Below, piece after piece: positions 37,164-46,029 of a stretch of DNA of 64,000 nucleotides (its first letter is position 1; every line of letters starts with the position of its first letter). The stretch covers positions 124,001 to 188,000 of the forward strand of contig JACPVS010000004.1 of assembly GCA_016197365.1 (NCBI GenBank), read 5' to 3'. The notes under the pieces were generated by a model. It was not told the DNA's origin. It was given only the letters and a program-made list of their open reading frames with translations, and searched no databases. This DNA is from Mycolicibacterium cosmeticum. Its GTDB lineage: Bacteria; Actinomycetota; Actinomycetes; Mycobacteriales; Mycobacteriaceae. Position numbers and translations under genes: made by a program.

Positions 37164-38171
37164 GTGGCCGCCAGCGACCGACCGACCATGCAGGACATCG
37201 CCGACCGCGTCGGCGTCTCCAAGGCGCTGGTCTCCCTGGTGTTCCGCAACGCACCGGGGCCCAGCGCCCAGACTCGGCAGCGCGTCCAGGCCGCGGCCGA
37301 CGAACTCGGGTACCGAGTGAACCGCGCGGCCGCCCTGATGACGGCCAAGCGCACCCACCTGATCGGGGCGATGGCCAACATCCGCAGCACATTTCACGCC
37401 GAACTGGTCGAGGACATCGTCGCCGAGGCCGACCGTCACGGCTACGAGGTGGTGCTCGGCGCCGTCACCCCGACCCATGCCGAACCCAGCGTCGTCGACA
37501 CGCTGCTGAGTTTCCGGTGCGAGGCGCTGATCCTGCTCGGGCCGGAACTGGACGAGCCGAGCATCGCCGCACTGGCCGAACGCGCCCCGGTCGTCGTGGT
37601 GGGCCGGCGCACCTCCTGCTCGGGGATCGACGTGGTGCGCACCGCCGACGGTCGCGGAATCGGCCAGGTGGTCGACCATCTGGTGGCGTTGGGCCACACG
37701 CGCATCAGCCATCTCGGCGGTGGCACGGGCACCATTCCGGCCGACCGGAGGGCCGGTTACGTCCGCGCCATGAAACGGCACGGCCTGGCCGACGAGGTCG
37801 ATGTCATCGACGGCGATCTGACCGAGGGGGCGGGCACGGCGGCCGCGAAGACCCTGCTGCACCGAACGCGCCGGCCGACGGCCGTCGTGGCGGCCAACGA
37901 CCGCAGCGCCATCGGGCTGCTGGACCACCTACTGCGCGCCGGCGTGCACGTGCCCGGCGAGATCGCCGTGGCCGGCTATGACGACAGCATGCTCGCTCAA
38001 CTGGCGCACATCGACATGACCTCGGTCAGTCAGCAACCTGCGCAGCAGGCCGCCCGCGCCGTCACCGCCGTGGTCGAGCGCCTCGACCGCGGCCGGACCG
38101 AACGCAGCGATGTGGTGTTGGAGCCACGCCTGGTGGCACGCGGCACGACGACTCCCGGCGCAGCCGTCTGA
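37164..38171 (+). CDS. LacI-family transcriptional regulator
   Basis: A 335-residue regulator. The N-terminal HTH and hinge are TMQDIADRVGVSKALVSLVFRNAPGPSAQTRQRVQAAADELGY. A periplasmic-binding-protein-like sensor follows: HLIGAMANIRSTFHAELVEDIVAEA, DHLVALGHTRISHLGGG, AVVAANDRSAIGLLDHL and VAGYDDSMLAQLAHIDMTSV. I chose GTG at 37164 because GGAGG lies 6-7 nt before it; the in-frame ATG at 37140 has no such site. It probably controls the divergent isomerase and itself, in response to a sugar. Confidence 0.88.
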   Translation: MAASDRPTMQDIADRVGVSKALVSLVFRNAPGPSAQTRQRVQAAADELGYRVNRAAALMTAKRTHLIGAMANIRSTFHAELVEDIVAEADRHGYEVVLGAVTPTHAEPSVVDTLLSFRCEALILLGPELDEPSIAALAERAPVVVVGRRTSCSGIDVVRTADGRGIGQVVDHLVALGHTRISHLGGGTGTIPADRRAGYVRAMKRHGLADEVDVIDGDLTEGAGTAAAKTLLHRTRRPTAVVAANDRSAIGLLDHLLRAGVHVPGEIAVAGYDDSMLAQLAHIDMTSVSQQPAQQAARAVTAVVERLDRGRTERSDVVLEPRLVARGTTTPGAAV

Positions 38172-38186
38172 CCACCACAGACAGAA

Positions 38187-38219
38187 ACTCCCGCAATTCT
38201 GGAACGGAACTGTGGGAGT
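38187..38219. terminator. Hairpin between convergent lacI-type and L,D-transpeptidase genes
   Basis: ACTCCCGCA (38187-38195) pairs with TGTGGGAGT (38211-38219) with one mismatch and a 15-nt loop. Its position between two converging genes suits a shared terminator. No strong T tract follows. Confidence 0.4.
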
Positions 38220-38244
38220 GCCTGTCAGGTCTGGCCGGCAGGTG

Positions 38245-39306
38245 TCAGAACATCTGCCAGTCGGATGCACCGTCGGGGGCGTTGTACGTGCCCTTCGAGT
38301 TCTTCACCACGACGGGGTCGCCGCTGCCGAAGTTGTCGTAGAACCACTGGGCGTTCGCGGCGCTGAGGTTGATACAGCCGTGGCTGACGTTGCGCTTGCC
38401 TTGATCGCCCACCGACCACGGCGCGCTGTGCACGAAGATGCCGCTGTTGTCGATGCGCACGGCGTCCTGCACCTTGAGCTTGTAGCCCTCGGCCGAGTTC
38501 ACCGGCACTCCGTAAGTGGACGAGTCCATGACGATGTCCGGGAACTTCTCCAGCACGTAGTACGTGCCGTTCTTGGTCTCGTGCTTACCGTCGGGCCGGC
38601 CCATCGACACGGGGAAGGTCTTCTCCACCTTGCCGTTTCGCGTGACGGTCATCTGGTGGGTGGCGTCATCGACGGTGGCGACCAGCTGCTCGGGCACCCG
38701 GAAGCTGGACTTGGTGCCACCGGCGTCGATGTTGACGGTGGTGCCAACCGGCCAGAAGGCCAGCGGCCGCCAGCGCAGCTGGGTGTCGGTGGTCCAGTAG
38801 AACCGGCCGGGCACCGGCGGCACGGACGAGATGTGCACCGCGTCCTGTGCCATCTGCCGGTCGGCGATCGGGCGGGCGAAGTTGATGTAGATCGGCTTGG
38901 CCGCGCCGGCGATCGACCCGTTGGTCGGGTTGAACGTCGGGGGCGCGAACACCGGCTGCCCCGTATAGGGCATCGGGTTCTGGCCGGCCGGGGTGCCCGC
39001 GGGAATCACCCCGGGAGGGGCGAGTGGATCGATCGGGGCCGGCGGTGCCGGCGGTGCGGCCAACGGGTCAGCCGGCGGCGGGGCCAGCGGATCGACGGGC
39101 GGCGCGAAGGGATCGGCCGGCGGCGCCGGCGGCGGGAACGCGAACTGGTCCGGCGGCGGCGCGGGTGCGGGGGGCGCGTCGACGACACCGGGTTCGGGCG
39201 CGACTTCGGGATCTGCCCAGGCAGACGGGCTGCTGATACAGAATCCGGCAACCACTCCGGCCGCCAGGATGGCGCCGGCGAGCTTGCGTCTCGTCCGCTG
39301 CGACAT
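38245..39306 (-). CDS. L,D-transpeptidase with Pro-rich linker, Rv0192-like
   Basis: A 353-residue exported protein. A signal peptide ending SPSAWADP is followed by about 80 residues made almost only of Pro, Ala and Asp ([20 protein letters not shown]), likely spanning the wall. An Ig-like domain follows ([20 protein letters not shown] to [13 protein letters not shown]), then the YkuD catalytic domain with HSAPWSVG and [19 protein letters not shown], the active Cys in SHGCIN. It makes 3-3 crosslinks in peptidoglycan or attaches protein. GGAGGTGA precedes the ATG at 39306. The position fits M. tuberculosis Rv0192 (an Ldt paralogue). Confidence 0.88.
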   Translation of the reverse strand: MSQRTRRKLAGAILAAGVVAGFCISSPSAWADPEVAPEPGVVDAPPAPAPPPDQFAFPPPAPPADPFAPPVDPLAPPPADPLAAPPAPPAPIDPLAPPGVIPAGTPAGQNPMPYTGQPVFAPPTFNPTNGSIAGAAKPIYINFARPIADRQMAQDAVHISSVPPVPGRFYWTTDTQLRWRPLAFWPVGTTVNIDAGGTKSSFRVPEQLVATVDDATHQMTVTRNGKVEKTFPVSMGRPDGKHETKNGTYYVLEKFPDIVMDSSTYGVPVNSAEGYKLKVQDAVRIDNSGIFVHSAPWSVGDQGKRNVSHGCINLSAANAQWFYDNFGSGDPVVVKNSKGTYNAPDGASDWQMF

Positions 39307-39479
39307 ACGTCACCTCCAGTACATTTCTGAAATCCAGTGTGGCATAGCGCCAGGACCCATTAACCCTGGCAAGGCCGGGCAGACCCCTCAGCTCTCCCCG
39401 GCCTACGCCACTGACCTGGGGTTTGATCGCCGATGGGGCGTCCGGCGTTACAGGGTGTGATGTTTGCGCCGGTCGGCGG

Positions 39480-39782
39480 CTAGGACCGGACCAGCCTGGC
39501 GATGGCCGCCGAGGCCTCGGCCAGCTTGGCGTCGGCTTCGGTACCGCCTGCCGCGACCGCGTGCGTCACGCAGTGCCCCAGATGCTCATCCAGCAGCCCC
39601 AGCGCCACCGATTGCAGCGCGCTGTTGACGGCGCTGATCTGGGTGAGGATGTCGATGCAGTATTTGTCGTCCTCGATCATCTTGGCGATGCCGCGGACCT
39701 GCCCTTCGATCCGGCGCAGCCGCTTGGCGTAGTTGTCCTTCTGCGGCGAATAGCCGTGTTCACCGGAGTTCTCGTCGGTCAT
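39480..39782 (-). CDS. ricR: Copper-sensing repressor RicR (CsoR family)
   Basis: A 100-residue CsoR-family repressor. The Cu(I) site is complete: C42 in DDKYCIDIL, and H67 and C71 in DEHLGHCVTHAV. The DNA-facing helix has DNYAKRLRRIEGQVRGIAKMI. Copper binding releases it from DNA. In M. tuberculosis RicR (Rv0190) controls metallothionein mymT, mmcO, lpqS and itself. Here it starts 3 bp after a DUF305 gene, and a perfect RicR box lies ahead of that gene, so the regulator is autoregulated through its partner's promoter. It lies next to ilvD, as in M. tuberculosis. Confidence 0.93.
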   Translation of the reverse strand: MTDENSGEHGYSPQKDNYAKRLRRIEGQVRGIAKMIEDDKYCIDILTQISAVNSALQSVALGLLDEHLGHCVTHAVAAGGTEADAKLAEASAAIARLVRS

Positions 39783-39785
39783 TGC

Positions 39786-40346
39786 TCACCCCACCATCCG
39801 CTGCATCTGCTCTACCTGGGCCTGGCGCGTGGCCAGGATTGTTTTCGCCAGTGTCTGGGCGTCGACGTTGCGCCCGCCGGAGATCTCGGCCCGGGTCAGG
39901 TCGATGGTGGCCCGGTGCAGGCCGAGCATCGACTGCAACCACAGTGTGTCGAACTCCCGCCCCTGCAGCGACTCGAGTCGCGCCACGGGCGCGGCGGCCG
40001 GCGCACCGGGCGCCGCGGGGGGCCCGGCTCCGTCATTCCACTGCACCAGCAGCACCTTCACCGTGTCGGTCTCGCCCTGCTGCCCGGTGGCAATGGTCTT
40101 CGCCAGCGTGACCAGGTCCGCGTCCGACGAGCGGGCCGGGGCCAGCCCGGCCAGCTGGATGGCCTGCTTCTGCAGCGGTAGGAGATCGGTGCCGAACGCG
40201 GTGTCCTCGGCATTGCTGCCGGCGGGCGCCGCGGTGCTCACCGGGGAACCGGCGGCCGGCGTCGCCGCGGGGGCCTGGTCCCCGGCGGAACAGCCGGCCA
40301 GCGACAGGGCGACCGCCAGCAGGGCCGCCGAGACGTGAACGCGCAT
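39786..40346 (-). CDS. DUF305 lipoprotein in the copper operon
   Basis: A 186-residue protein with a lipobox LSLAGC (Cys at about residue 19), so it is probably lipid-anchored outside the membrane. The DUF305 (ferritin-like four-helix) core includes AEDTAFGTDLLPLQKQAIQLAGLA, SDADLVTLAKTIATGQQGETDTVKVLL, FDTLWLQSMLGLHRATIDLTRAEI and ILATRQAQVEQMQRMVG. Family members often carry His and Met pairs for metals; here MLGLH and the C-terminal MQRM remain. With a RicR box 17 bp upstream and ricR just behind, a role in periplasmic copper handling is likely (inference). Confidence 0.85.
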   Translation of the reverse strand: MRVHVSAALLAVALSLAGCSAGDQAPAATPAAGSPVSTAAPAGSNAEDTAFGTDLLPLQKQAIQLAGLAPARSSDADLVTLAKTIATGQQGETDTVKVLLVQWNDGAGPPAAPGAPAAAPVARLESLQGREFDTLWLQSMLGLHRATIDLTRAEISGGRNVDAQTLAKTILATRQAQVEQMQRMVG

Positions 40347-40363
40347 CCCACCACCTTACCGGG

Positions 40364-40378
40364 TACCCCTGAGGGGTA
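40364..40378. promoter_or_regulatory. RicR box (TACCC-N5-GGGTA)
   Basis: The sequence is TACCC CTGAG GGGTA, an exact match to the published RicR operator of M. tuberculosis. It lies 17 bp upstream of the DUF305-ricR operon and 48 bp upstream of the divergent ilvD start. Confidence 0.92.
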
Positions 40379-40392
40379 TGCGGATATGGTTT

Positions 40393-40408
40393 GGGTCGGT
40401 AACGACCC
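40393..40408 (+). other. Short leader hairpin before ilvD
   Basis: GGGTCG-gtaa-CGACCC forms a perfect 6-bp stem with a tetraloop, ending 18 nt before the ilvD ATG, which has no Shine-Dalgarno. I do not recognise it as a known RNA element. Confidence 0.4.
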
Positions 40409-40426
40409 CGAAGGCATAATTGCCCA

Positions 40427-42139
40427 ATGCCCTCAGACGCTCCTACTCCTGCTCACGACATCAAGCCCCGCAGTCGCGACGTCACCGACGGCCTTGAGAA
40501 GACCGCGGCCCGCGGCATGCTTCGCGCGGTCGGCATGGGGGACGACGACTGGGTGAAACCGCAGATCGGCGTCGGCTCGTCGTGGAACGAGATCACCCCG
40601 TGCAACATGTCGCTGCAGCGTCTGGCGCAGTCCGTGAAGGGCGGCGTGCACGAGGCCGGCGGCTACCCGCTGGAGTTCGGCACCATCTCGGTGTCCGACG
40701 GCATCTCCATGGGCCACGAGGGCATGCACTTCTCGCTGGTGTCCCGCGAGGTGATCGCCGACAGCGTCGAGACCGTCGTGCAGGCCGAGCGCCTCGACGG
40801 CACCGTGCTGCTGGCCGGCTGCGACAAGTCGATCCCCGGCATGCTGATGGCCGCTGCCCGGCTCAACCTCGCGAGCGTCTTCTTCTACAACGGCTCGATC
40901 ATGCCGGGCGTCGCCAAGCTCACCGACGGCACCGAGAAGGAAGTCACCATCATCGACGCCTTCGAGGCGGTCGGGGCGTGCGCACGCGGCCTGATGTCCC
41001 GCGAGGACGTCGACATCATCGAACGCGCGATCTGTCCGGGCGAGGGCGCCTGCGGCGGCATGTACACCGCGAACACCATGGCCTCGGCGGCCGAGGCACT
41101 GGGCATGTCGCTGCCCGGCAGCGCCTCACCGGTGGCCATCGACAAGCGGCGCGACGAGTACGCACGCCAGTCCGGCGAAGCCGTGGTCGAGATGCTGCGC
41201 CGCGGGATCACCACCCGCGACATCCTCACCAAGGAGGCGTTCGAGAACGCCATCGCCGTCGTGATGGCGTTCGGCGGTTCCACCAATGCGGTGCTGCACC
41301 TGCTGGCCATCGCCTGGGAGGCCGGTGTCGAGCTGACGCTGGCGGACTTCACCCGGGTGGGGCAGAAGGTGCCGCACCTGGCCGACGTGAAGCCGTTCGG
41401 CCGGCACGTGATGAAGCACGTCGACGAGATCGGCGGCGTCCCGGTGGTCATGAAGGCACTGCTGGATGCCGGTCTGCTGCACGGGGATTGCCTGACCGTC
41501 ACGGGAAAGACCATGGCCGAGAACCTCGCCCACATCGAGCCGCCGGATCCCGACGGCAAGGTGCTGCGCGCGATGAACAACCCGATCCATCCCACCGGCG
41601 GCATCACCATCCTGCACGGGTCGCTCGCACCGGAGGGCGCGGTGGTCAAGTCCGCGGGCTTCGACTCCGATGTGTTCGAAGGCACCGCAAGGGTTTTCGA
41701 GCGTGAGCGGGCCGCTCTGGATGCGCTGGAGGACGGCACCATCACCCACGGCGACGTCGTCGTGATCCGCTACGAGGGCCCCAAGGGCGGACCGGGCATG
41801 CGCGAGATGCTCGCGATCACCGGAGCCATCAAGGGTGCCGGCCTGGGCAAGGACGTGCTGTTGATGACCGACGGCCGGTTCTCCGGCGGTACCACCGGCC
41901 TGTGCGTCGGGCACATCGCACCGGAGGCCGTCGACGGCGGCCCGATCGCGTTCATCGAGGACGGCGACCGGATTCGGCTCGACGTCGCCAACGGCAAACT
42001 CGACGTCCTGGTCGACGACGACGAATTCGAGTCCCGCAAGGTCGGTTTCGAACCGCTGCCCCCGGTGTACCGGACGGGTGTGCTGGCGAAGTACACCAAG
42101 CTGGTCGGCTCGGCGGCCACCGGCGCGGTCTGTTCCTGA
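40427..42139 (+). CDS. ilvD: Dihydroxy-acid dehydratase
   Basis: A 570-residue enzyme of valine, leucine and isoleucine synthesis that dehydrates 2,3-dihydroxy acids to 2-oxo acids with an Fe-S cluster. Cluster-binding cysteines are visible in [28 protein letters not shown] and [15 protein letters not shown]. The C-terminal [17 protein letters not shown] and [21 protein letters not shown] are diagnostic. The Fe-S enzyme is a known target of copper toxicity in bacteria, and in M. tuberculosis too it adjoins ricR. The ATG at 40427 lacks a Shine-Dalgarno; a small hairpin precedes it. Confidence 0.96.
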   Translation: MPSDAPTPAHDIKPRSRDVTDGLEKTAARGMLRAVGMGDDDWVKPQIGVGSSWNEITPCNMSLQRLAQSVKGGVHEAGGYPLEFGTISVSDGISMGHEGMHFSLVSREVIADSVETVVQAERLDGTVLLAGCDKSIPGMLMAAARLNLASVFFYNGSIMPGVAKLTDGTEKEVTIIDAFEAVGACARGLMSREDVDIIERAICPGEGACGGMYTANTMASAAEALGMSLPGSASPVAIDKRRDEYARQSGEAVVEMLRRGITTRDILTKEAFENAIAVVMAFGGSTNAVLHLLAIAWEAGVELTLADFTRVGQKVPHLADVKPFGRHVMKHVDEIGGVPVVMKALLDAGLLHGDCLTVTGKTMAENLAHIEPPDPDGKVLRAMNNPIHPTGGITILHGSLAPEGAVVKSAGFDSDVFEGTARVFERERAALDALEDGTITHGDVVVIRYEGPKGGPGMREMLAITGAIKGAGLGKDVLLMTDGRFSGGTTGLCVGHIAPEAVDGGPIAFIEDGDRIRLDVANGKLDVLVDDDEFESRKVGFEPLPPVYRTGVLAKYTKLVGSAATGAVCS

Positions 42140-42146
42140 TCCCCCT

Positions 42147-42216
42147 TGTCCGCGAGCGTGCGGGTCTGCACACCGACACGCCGCCAGCTGTGGCGGTTTG
42201 CGCACGCTCGCGGACA
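42147..42216. repeat. 70-bp intergenic palindrome with nested hairpin
   Basis: Outer arms of 16 nt, TGTCCGCGAGCGTGCG and its exact complement (42201-42216), enclose a second stem CCGCCA-gctg-TGGCGG (42181-42196). It starts 7 bp after ilvD and ends 81 bp before the crp-like gene. It could terminate ilvD transcription, but its size and symmetry look like a dispersed palindromic element. Confidence 0.7.
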
Positions 42217-42297
42217 GTTACGTGCCTTATGGCTGCTGTAATGTGATCTCAGAGTGGCCCACAACACAGCACGTGAGATGCACGGAAAGAGTCTTCA

Positions 42298-42972
42298 GTG
42301 AACGAGGTTCTCGCGCGGTCCGGCATCTTCCAAGGGGTTGCACCCGATGCCGCCACCGCCCTGATCGCGCAGTTACAGCAAGTCTCATTCCCGCGCGGGC
42401 ACACCGTCTTCGTCGAGGGTGAGCCCGGCGACCGGCTGTACATCATCCTCGAAGGCAAGGTGAAGATCGGTCGCCGCACGGCCGACGGCCGGGAAAGCCT
42501 GATCACGGTGATGGGGCCTGCGGACATGTTCGGCGAACTCGCCCTTTTCGATCCGGGCCCGCGCACCTCGACGGTGACCACTCTGACCGAGGTCAAAGCG
42601 GTCACCATGGACCGGGAAGCGCTGCACGCCTGGGTACTCGGCCGGCCCGAGATCGCCGAGCAACTGCTGCGGGTGCTGGCCCGCCGGCTGCGCCGCACCA
42701 ACAGCGCACTGTCGGACCTGATTTTCACCGATGTCCCCGGCCGGGTGGCCAAGCAGCTGCTCGACATCGCCAAGCGGTTCGGCAAGCCGGAGGGCAACGT
42801 CCTGCACGTCACCCACGAGCTGACCCAGGAGGAACTGGCGCAGCTCGTCGGCGCATCGCGCGAGACGGTGAACAAGGCCCTGTCGGACTTCGCGCAACGC
42901 GGCTGGATCAAGTTGCAGGGCAAGACGATCCTGATCTACGACTCCGCCCGGCTGGCCCAGCGCGCCAAATAG
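42298..42972 (+). CDS. Crp/Fnr-family cAMP-responsive regulator (second Crp type)
   Basis: A 224-residue regulator very similar in plan and sequence to M. tuberculosis CRP (Rv3676). It has a cAMP-binding barrel with [23 protein letters not shown], the phosphate-binding cassette [20 protein letters not shown], the dimer helix [13 protein letters not shown], and an [37 protein letters not shown]. Rv3676 lies elsewhere in M. tuberculosis and fast growers have two CRPs, so this may be the second copy. The GTG at 42298 follows GGAAAGAG. It converges with the O-methyltransferase gene, 14 bp apart. Confidence 0.85.
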   Translation: MNEVLARSGIFQGVAPDAATALIAQLQQVSFPRGHTVFVEGEPGDRLYIILEGKVKIGRRTADGRESLITVMGPADMFGELALFDPGPRTSTVTTLTEVKAVTMDREALHAWVLGRPEIAEQLLRVLARRLRRTNSALSDLIFTDVPGRVAKQLLDIAKRFGKPEGNVLHVTHELTQEELAQLVGASRETVNKALSDFAQRGWIKLQGKTILIYDSARLAQRAK

Positions 42973-42986
42973 TCAGGTCACGACGG

Positions 42987-43634
42987 CTAGACCACCACTG
43001 CGACCGCGAAGCCGTCCCAGCCCTTGGTGCCGACGGTCTGGATCGCGGCCGTGTCCAACCGGGGATGCCTGCCCATCATGGCCAGCATGTCGCGCACCGC
43101 GCGCGCCTGGATGTCCGCGGGTTCCGGGTCCAGCACCCGGCCCATCCTGGTGACGTTGTCGACGACGATCACCGCACCCGGCGCGGCGAGTCGCACGGCC
43201 CACTCGACGTAGGCAGTGTTGTTCTCCTTGTCCGCGTCGATGAAGAACAGGTCGAACGGGCCGGCCAGCGCCGGCAGGGTGTCCAGCGCCGCACCGACAA
43301 TCACCTCGACACGGTCTGCGACCCCGGCCCGGTCCAGGTTCTTGCGGGCGACCTCGGCGTGCCGGGGATCGAACTCCAGCGTGACGACATGCCCGTCGGG
43401 ACCCACTCCCCGCGCCAGACAGATGGTGGAATATCCGGCCAGCGTGCCGATTTCGAGCACCCGCCGGGCCCGGGCGATCCGGGTCAGCAGCTCCAGCAGC
43501 CGGCCGTGCTGCGCCGACACCTCGATGGCGGGCATGGATTCGGCCGCCGCGGACTCCCGCGCCGCGCGCAGCGCGTCATCTTCGGTCTGCAACAACTTCC
43601 CGAACAACGCGTCGACCGCCACCGGATCTGCCAT
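42987..43634 (-). CDS. Class I SAM-dependent O-methyltransferase, Rv0187-like
   Basis: A 215-residue protein of the catechol/caffeoyl-CoA O-methyltransferase family. SAM binding is seen in RRVLEIGTLAGYSTICLARGV and VVTLEFDPRHAEVARKNLD. Metal and substrate residues lie in GPFDLFFIDADKENNTAYVEWAV and VIVVDNVTRMGRV. Such enzymes methylate small phenolic compounds with Mg2+ help; the substrate is unknown. The ATG at 43634 overlaps the upstream stop as TGATG, so it is coupled to the HExxH gene. Rv0187 is the positional match. Confidence 0.87.
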   Translation of the reverse strand: MADPVAVDALFGKLLQTEDDALRAARESAAAESMPAIEVSAQHGRLLELLTRIARARRVLEIGTLAGYSTICLARGVGPDGHVVTLEFDPRHAEVARKNLDRAGVADRVEVIVGAALDTLPALAGPFDLFFIDADKENNTAYVEWAVRLAAPGAVIVVDNVTRMGRVLDPEPADIQARAVRDMLAMMGRHPRLDTAAIQTVGTKGWDGFAVAVVV

Positions 43635-44122
43635 CACTGCACCCCTTCTTTTGCGTAGATCACCCGCAGTACATGCTGCACCTCCGGGCCCATGACGGCA
43701 CCGGTCAACTCGCAGAAGGTGGTGACGAACTCTGGGCCGTGCGGCGCGCCCTCGGTACACAGATGATGGGCAAGCTCATGCAGCACAACGAGTTCCCGCA
43801 ACGCCCAGGTGGTGTGCTGCTCGGGGACCGCCATGGTCGCCGTGTCCGCCTCGTAGTGCGCGGCCGTCAGCCCCCGCCTGGCGCGGATCCGCACCGCGCC
43901 GGCAGCGGGCCACCGTTCCCGCACCGACGGCAGTGCGAGGACGTCGTCGACGTAGGTGCGCACCGAATCCAGGGAGGCGAACCGGCCTTCCGGCGGCAAG
44001 GTCAGCCGAGTGTCGAAGAAGTCCATCGAGCGGTTGCCACGCTGGGCGGCGCGGTCGAACATGGCACGGACAAACGCTTCGGCGGCATACACTTTCGCGC
44101 GCTGAGCGTCGCGTTCAGGCAC
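43634..44122 (-). CDS. HExxH-motif putative metallopeptidase, Rv0185-like
   Basis: A 162-residue protein. The zinc motif is LHELAHHLC with a further His in APHGPEFVTTFCELTG, like SprT-type or TIGR04338 proteins described in actinobacteria. No signal peptide is seen, so it is cytoplasmic. The GTG at 44122 lies 6 bp after the DUF2786 stop and its end overlaps the methyltransferase start. The substrate is unknown; the conserved pairing with a DUF2786 protein suggests the two work together (inference). Confidence 0.8.
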   Translation of the reverse strand: MPERDAQRAKVYAAEAFVRAMFDRAAQRGNRSMDFFDTRLTLPPEGRFASLDSVRTYVDDVLALPSVRERWPAAGAVRIRARRGLTAAHYEADTATMAVPEQHTTWALRELVVLHELAHHLCTEGAPHGPEFVTTFCELTGAVMGPEVQHVLRVIYAKEGVQ

Positions 44123-44128
44123 GCGATG

Positions 44129-44869
44129 TCACGGCCTCAGTGGGGTGCGCGCACCCGGCAGCTCCTGGCTGGGGCCGAGCCTGGCGCGTTTGCCGGCCCG
44201 GTCACCGGCACGGCGCGCATCCGACGAATAGCCCGCCGAGGCACTGCTGGCCCGCCAGGTACCGCGTGCCGACGAACTCTGCCGGTAGAACGACTTCAGT
44301 TCAAGGTCCTTGTTGCGCAGGGCCAGCGCCGTCCCGGGCCGGTCCTGACGATCCGCTTCGCGTTCCGCGTCGGCCTTCGCCTCGGACAATCGCTGCCCCA
44401 CCCGGGCACCGAAGGCCAGCTGGAAGTTCAGCCGCGCGGTGATGGTCGGGGTCGGCCGGTGCCGCCCCGACCCGATGTAGGCCTCGGATGCCTTGACCAT
44501 CTGCGTCACCAGGCTGGCGTACAGCGCGTGGGTGGCGTCGACGTCCTCGGCGAAACCGTAGGCGTGGACATAGGTCGAGTTGGTCGCGACGTCGCATTTC
44601 ACATCGTTGGCCATGCCGATGACCACGAACAGCTGCACGTAGGTGCGCAGGCCCCGCGTGCCGGGCGGACCGATGGTGATGGTGCGCTGTTCGGGCAGCT
44701 GCGCCTTGGTGCGCTGCGTCGAGTGCGCCCGGGCCAGCGCCAGGTCGATGGACGTCGCCGTGGCCAACCGCTGGGCGGCCGTCATGAACGCCTCGGCCTC
44801 GTGCGGGTTGTCGGTGCCCTCGGCCTGGCGGAGCAGGGCCGCGATCCGGGCCAGCATCTTGTCGCTCAC
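44129..44869 (-). CDS. DUF2786 protein, Rv0184-like
   Basis: A 246-residue protein. The N-terminal DUF2786 signature KMLARIAALLRQAEGTDNPHEAEAFMTAAQRLAT is clear. The middle (RTYVQLFVVIGMANDVKCDVATNSTYVHAYGFAEDVDATHALY) is conserved in the family, and the last 60 residues are Arg/Ser/Ala-rich and basic. DUF2786 proteins often stand with SprT-like genes, as here. The biochemical function is unknown. A GTG at 44869 starts MSDKM. It marks the end of the block syntenic with Rv0184-Rv0211. Confidence 0.8.
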   Translation of the reverse strand: MSDKMLARIAALLRQAEGTDNPHEAEAFMTAAQRLATATSIDLALARAHSTQRTKAQLPEQRTITIGPPGTRGLRTYVQLFVVIGMANDVKCDVATNSTYVHAYGFAEDVDATHALYASLVTQMVKASEAYIGSGRHRPTPTITARLNFQLAFGARVGQRLSEAKADAEREADRQDRPGTALALRNKDLELKSFYRQSSSARGTWRASSASAGYSSDARRAGDRAGKRARLGPSQELPGARTPLRP

Positions 44870-44925
44870 ACCGCCAGGCTAGGTGAGGACTCCGACATCC
44901 CGCGATCTGGTGCGCAGCGCCGGCG

Positions 44926-45873
44926 TCATCGGAGCTTCTCGATCACGCGGGCGGCGGCCTCGGCGTCCCCGCCGAGGTACCAGTAGGTGATACCGAATCG
45001 CTCTCTCCACTCGGCCAGCCTGTCGGCGCACTCGGCTGTGGTGCCGACGAGCACGGCCGGTGAGTCTCGCAGTTCCGCCATCTCCGCTCCGATGGCCGAC
45101 GACCACGTCGAACCGTGTGCCGCTGCGGAGGGACCGTCGGTGACGTGCACGTGATAGCAGCTGAACTGCAATCTGGGGGCGGGGCGCCCCGCCCGCCGGG
45201 CGGCGTCTCGTACCCTGTCGATCTTGGCCTGGACGGAGTCGGCGGTCAGTTCATGGACTGCCGTGCGGTCGATGGCCCCGCCACGCATCTGCGCATGAAT
45301 GCCCACGATATCTGCGGTGCGGCCGGCAAGGTCGAGCATCCGGGGGCCACCCGCCCCGATCAGTATCGGCGGTTTCGATTGCCGCATCGGCCGGGGCAAC
45401 GCCTCCATACCGTTGACCTGATAGTAGGAGCCGGCGAAATCGACTGTCTCCGTGCTGAAATAGCGCGTGATGACCTCCAGCGCCTCCTCCAGCCGACCGA
45501 GCCGCTGCTCGCCGGATTCCGCGGGCAGGCCGAGCGCGTGATAGTCGTCGGCCAACCACCCGGCGCCGATCCCGAGTTCTACCCGTCCGCCGGAGAGCCG
45601 GTCGATGGTGGCGATGTCCTTCGCCAACAATGCCGGGTGTTGCAACGGATTCTGCGCGACCAGAGACAGCACCCGCAGGCCTGAGGTGCTGGCCGCGGCG
45701 AACGCCATCGCCGAGATCAATCCCAGCTGCCAGCCCCTCGTGACGTGGTGGGACACCGCGACGGTGTCGAATCCGAGTTCCTCCAGCCTGCGCAACTCCG
45801 AAACCCATTCGGGGCCGTCATTTTTCAGGCGCGGCATCGGGGCAATGAATTCAATAGGACTCTGCACGGACAC
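44926..45873 (-). CDS. LLM-class F420-dependent oxidoreductase
   Basis: A 315-residue luciferase-like TIM barrel: PIEFIAPMPRLKNDGPEWVSELRRLEELGFDTVAVSHH at the start, LRVLSLVAQNPLQHPALLAKDIATIDRLSGGRVELGIGAGWLADDY, and PILIGAGGPRMLDLAGRTADIVGIHAQ. This is the pattern of actinobacterial F420-dependent oxidoreductases (TIGR03621-like). The GTG at 45873 follows GCGAGGG. It lies between the DUF2786 gene and the polysaccharide cluster and belongs to neither by spacing; the substrate is unknown. Confidence 0.82.
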   Translation of the reverse strand: MSVQSPIEFIAPMPRLKNDGPEWVSELRRLEELGFDTVAVSHHVTRGWQLGLISAMAFAAASTSGLRVLSLVAQNPLQHPALLAKDIATIDRLSGGRVELGIGAGWLADDYHALGLPAESGEQRLGRLEEALEVITRYFSTETVDFAGSYYQVNGMEALPRPMRQSKPPILIGAGGPRMLDLAGRTADIVGIHAQMRGGAIDRTAVHELTADSVQAKIDRVRDAARRAGRPAPRLQFSCYHVHVTDGPSAAAHGSTWSSAIGAEMAELRDSPAVLVGTTAECADRLAEWRERFGITYWYLGGDAEAAARVIEKLR

Positions 45874-46029
45874 CCTCGCCTCGCGTCGCTGTGACTTTCC
45901 TGTGAACTATCTTCACAGCGCCTGCGAGTCGTGTCAACTTGTCGGTGCGGCGCCTCGGGCGCGCGCAGGGGTCACCAGATGAACCTCAAAACTGTTGTCG
46001 ATGAACAGATTAGGCGAGAGCGCCGGATG

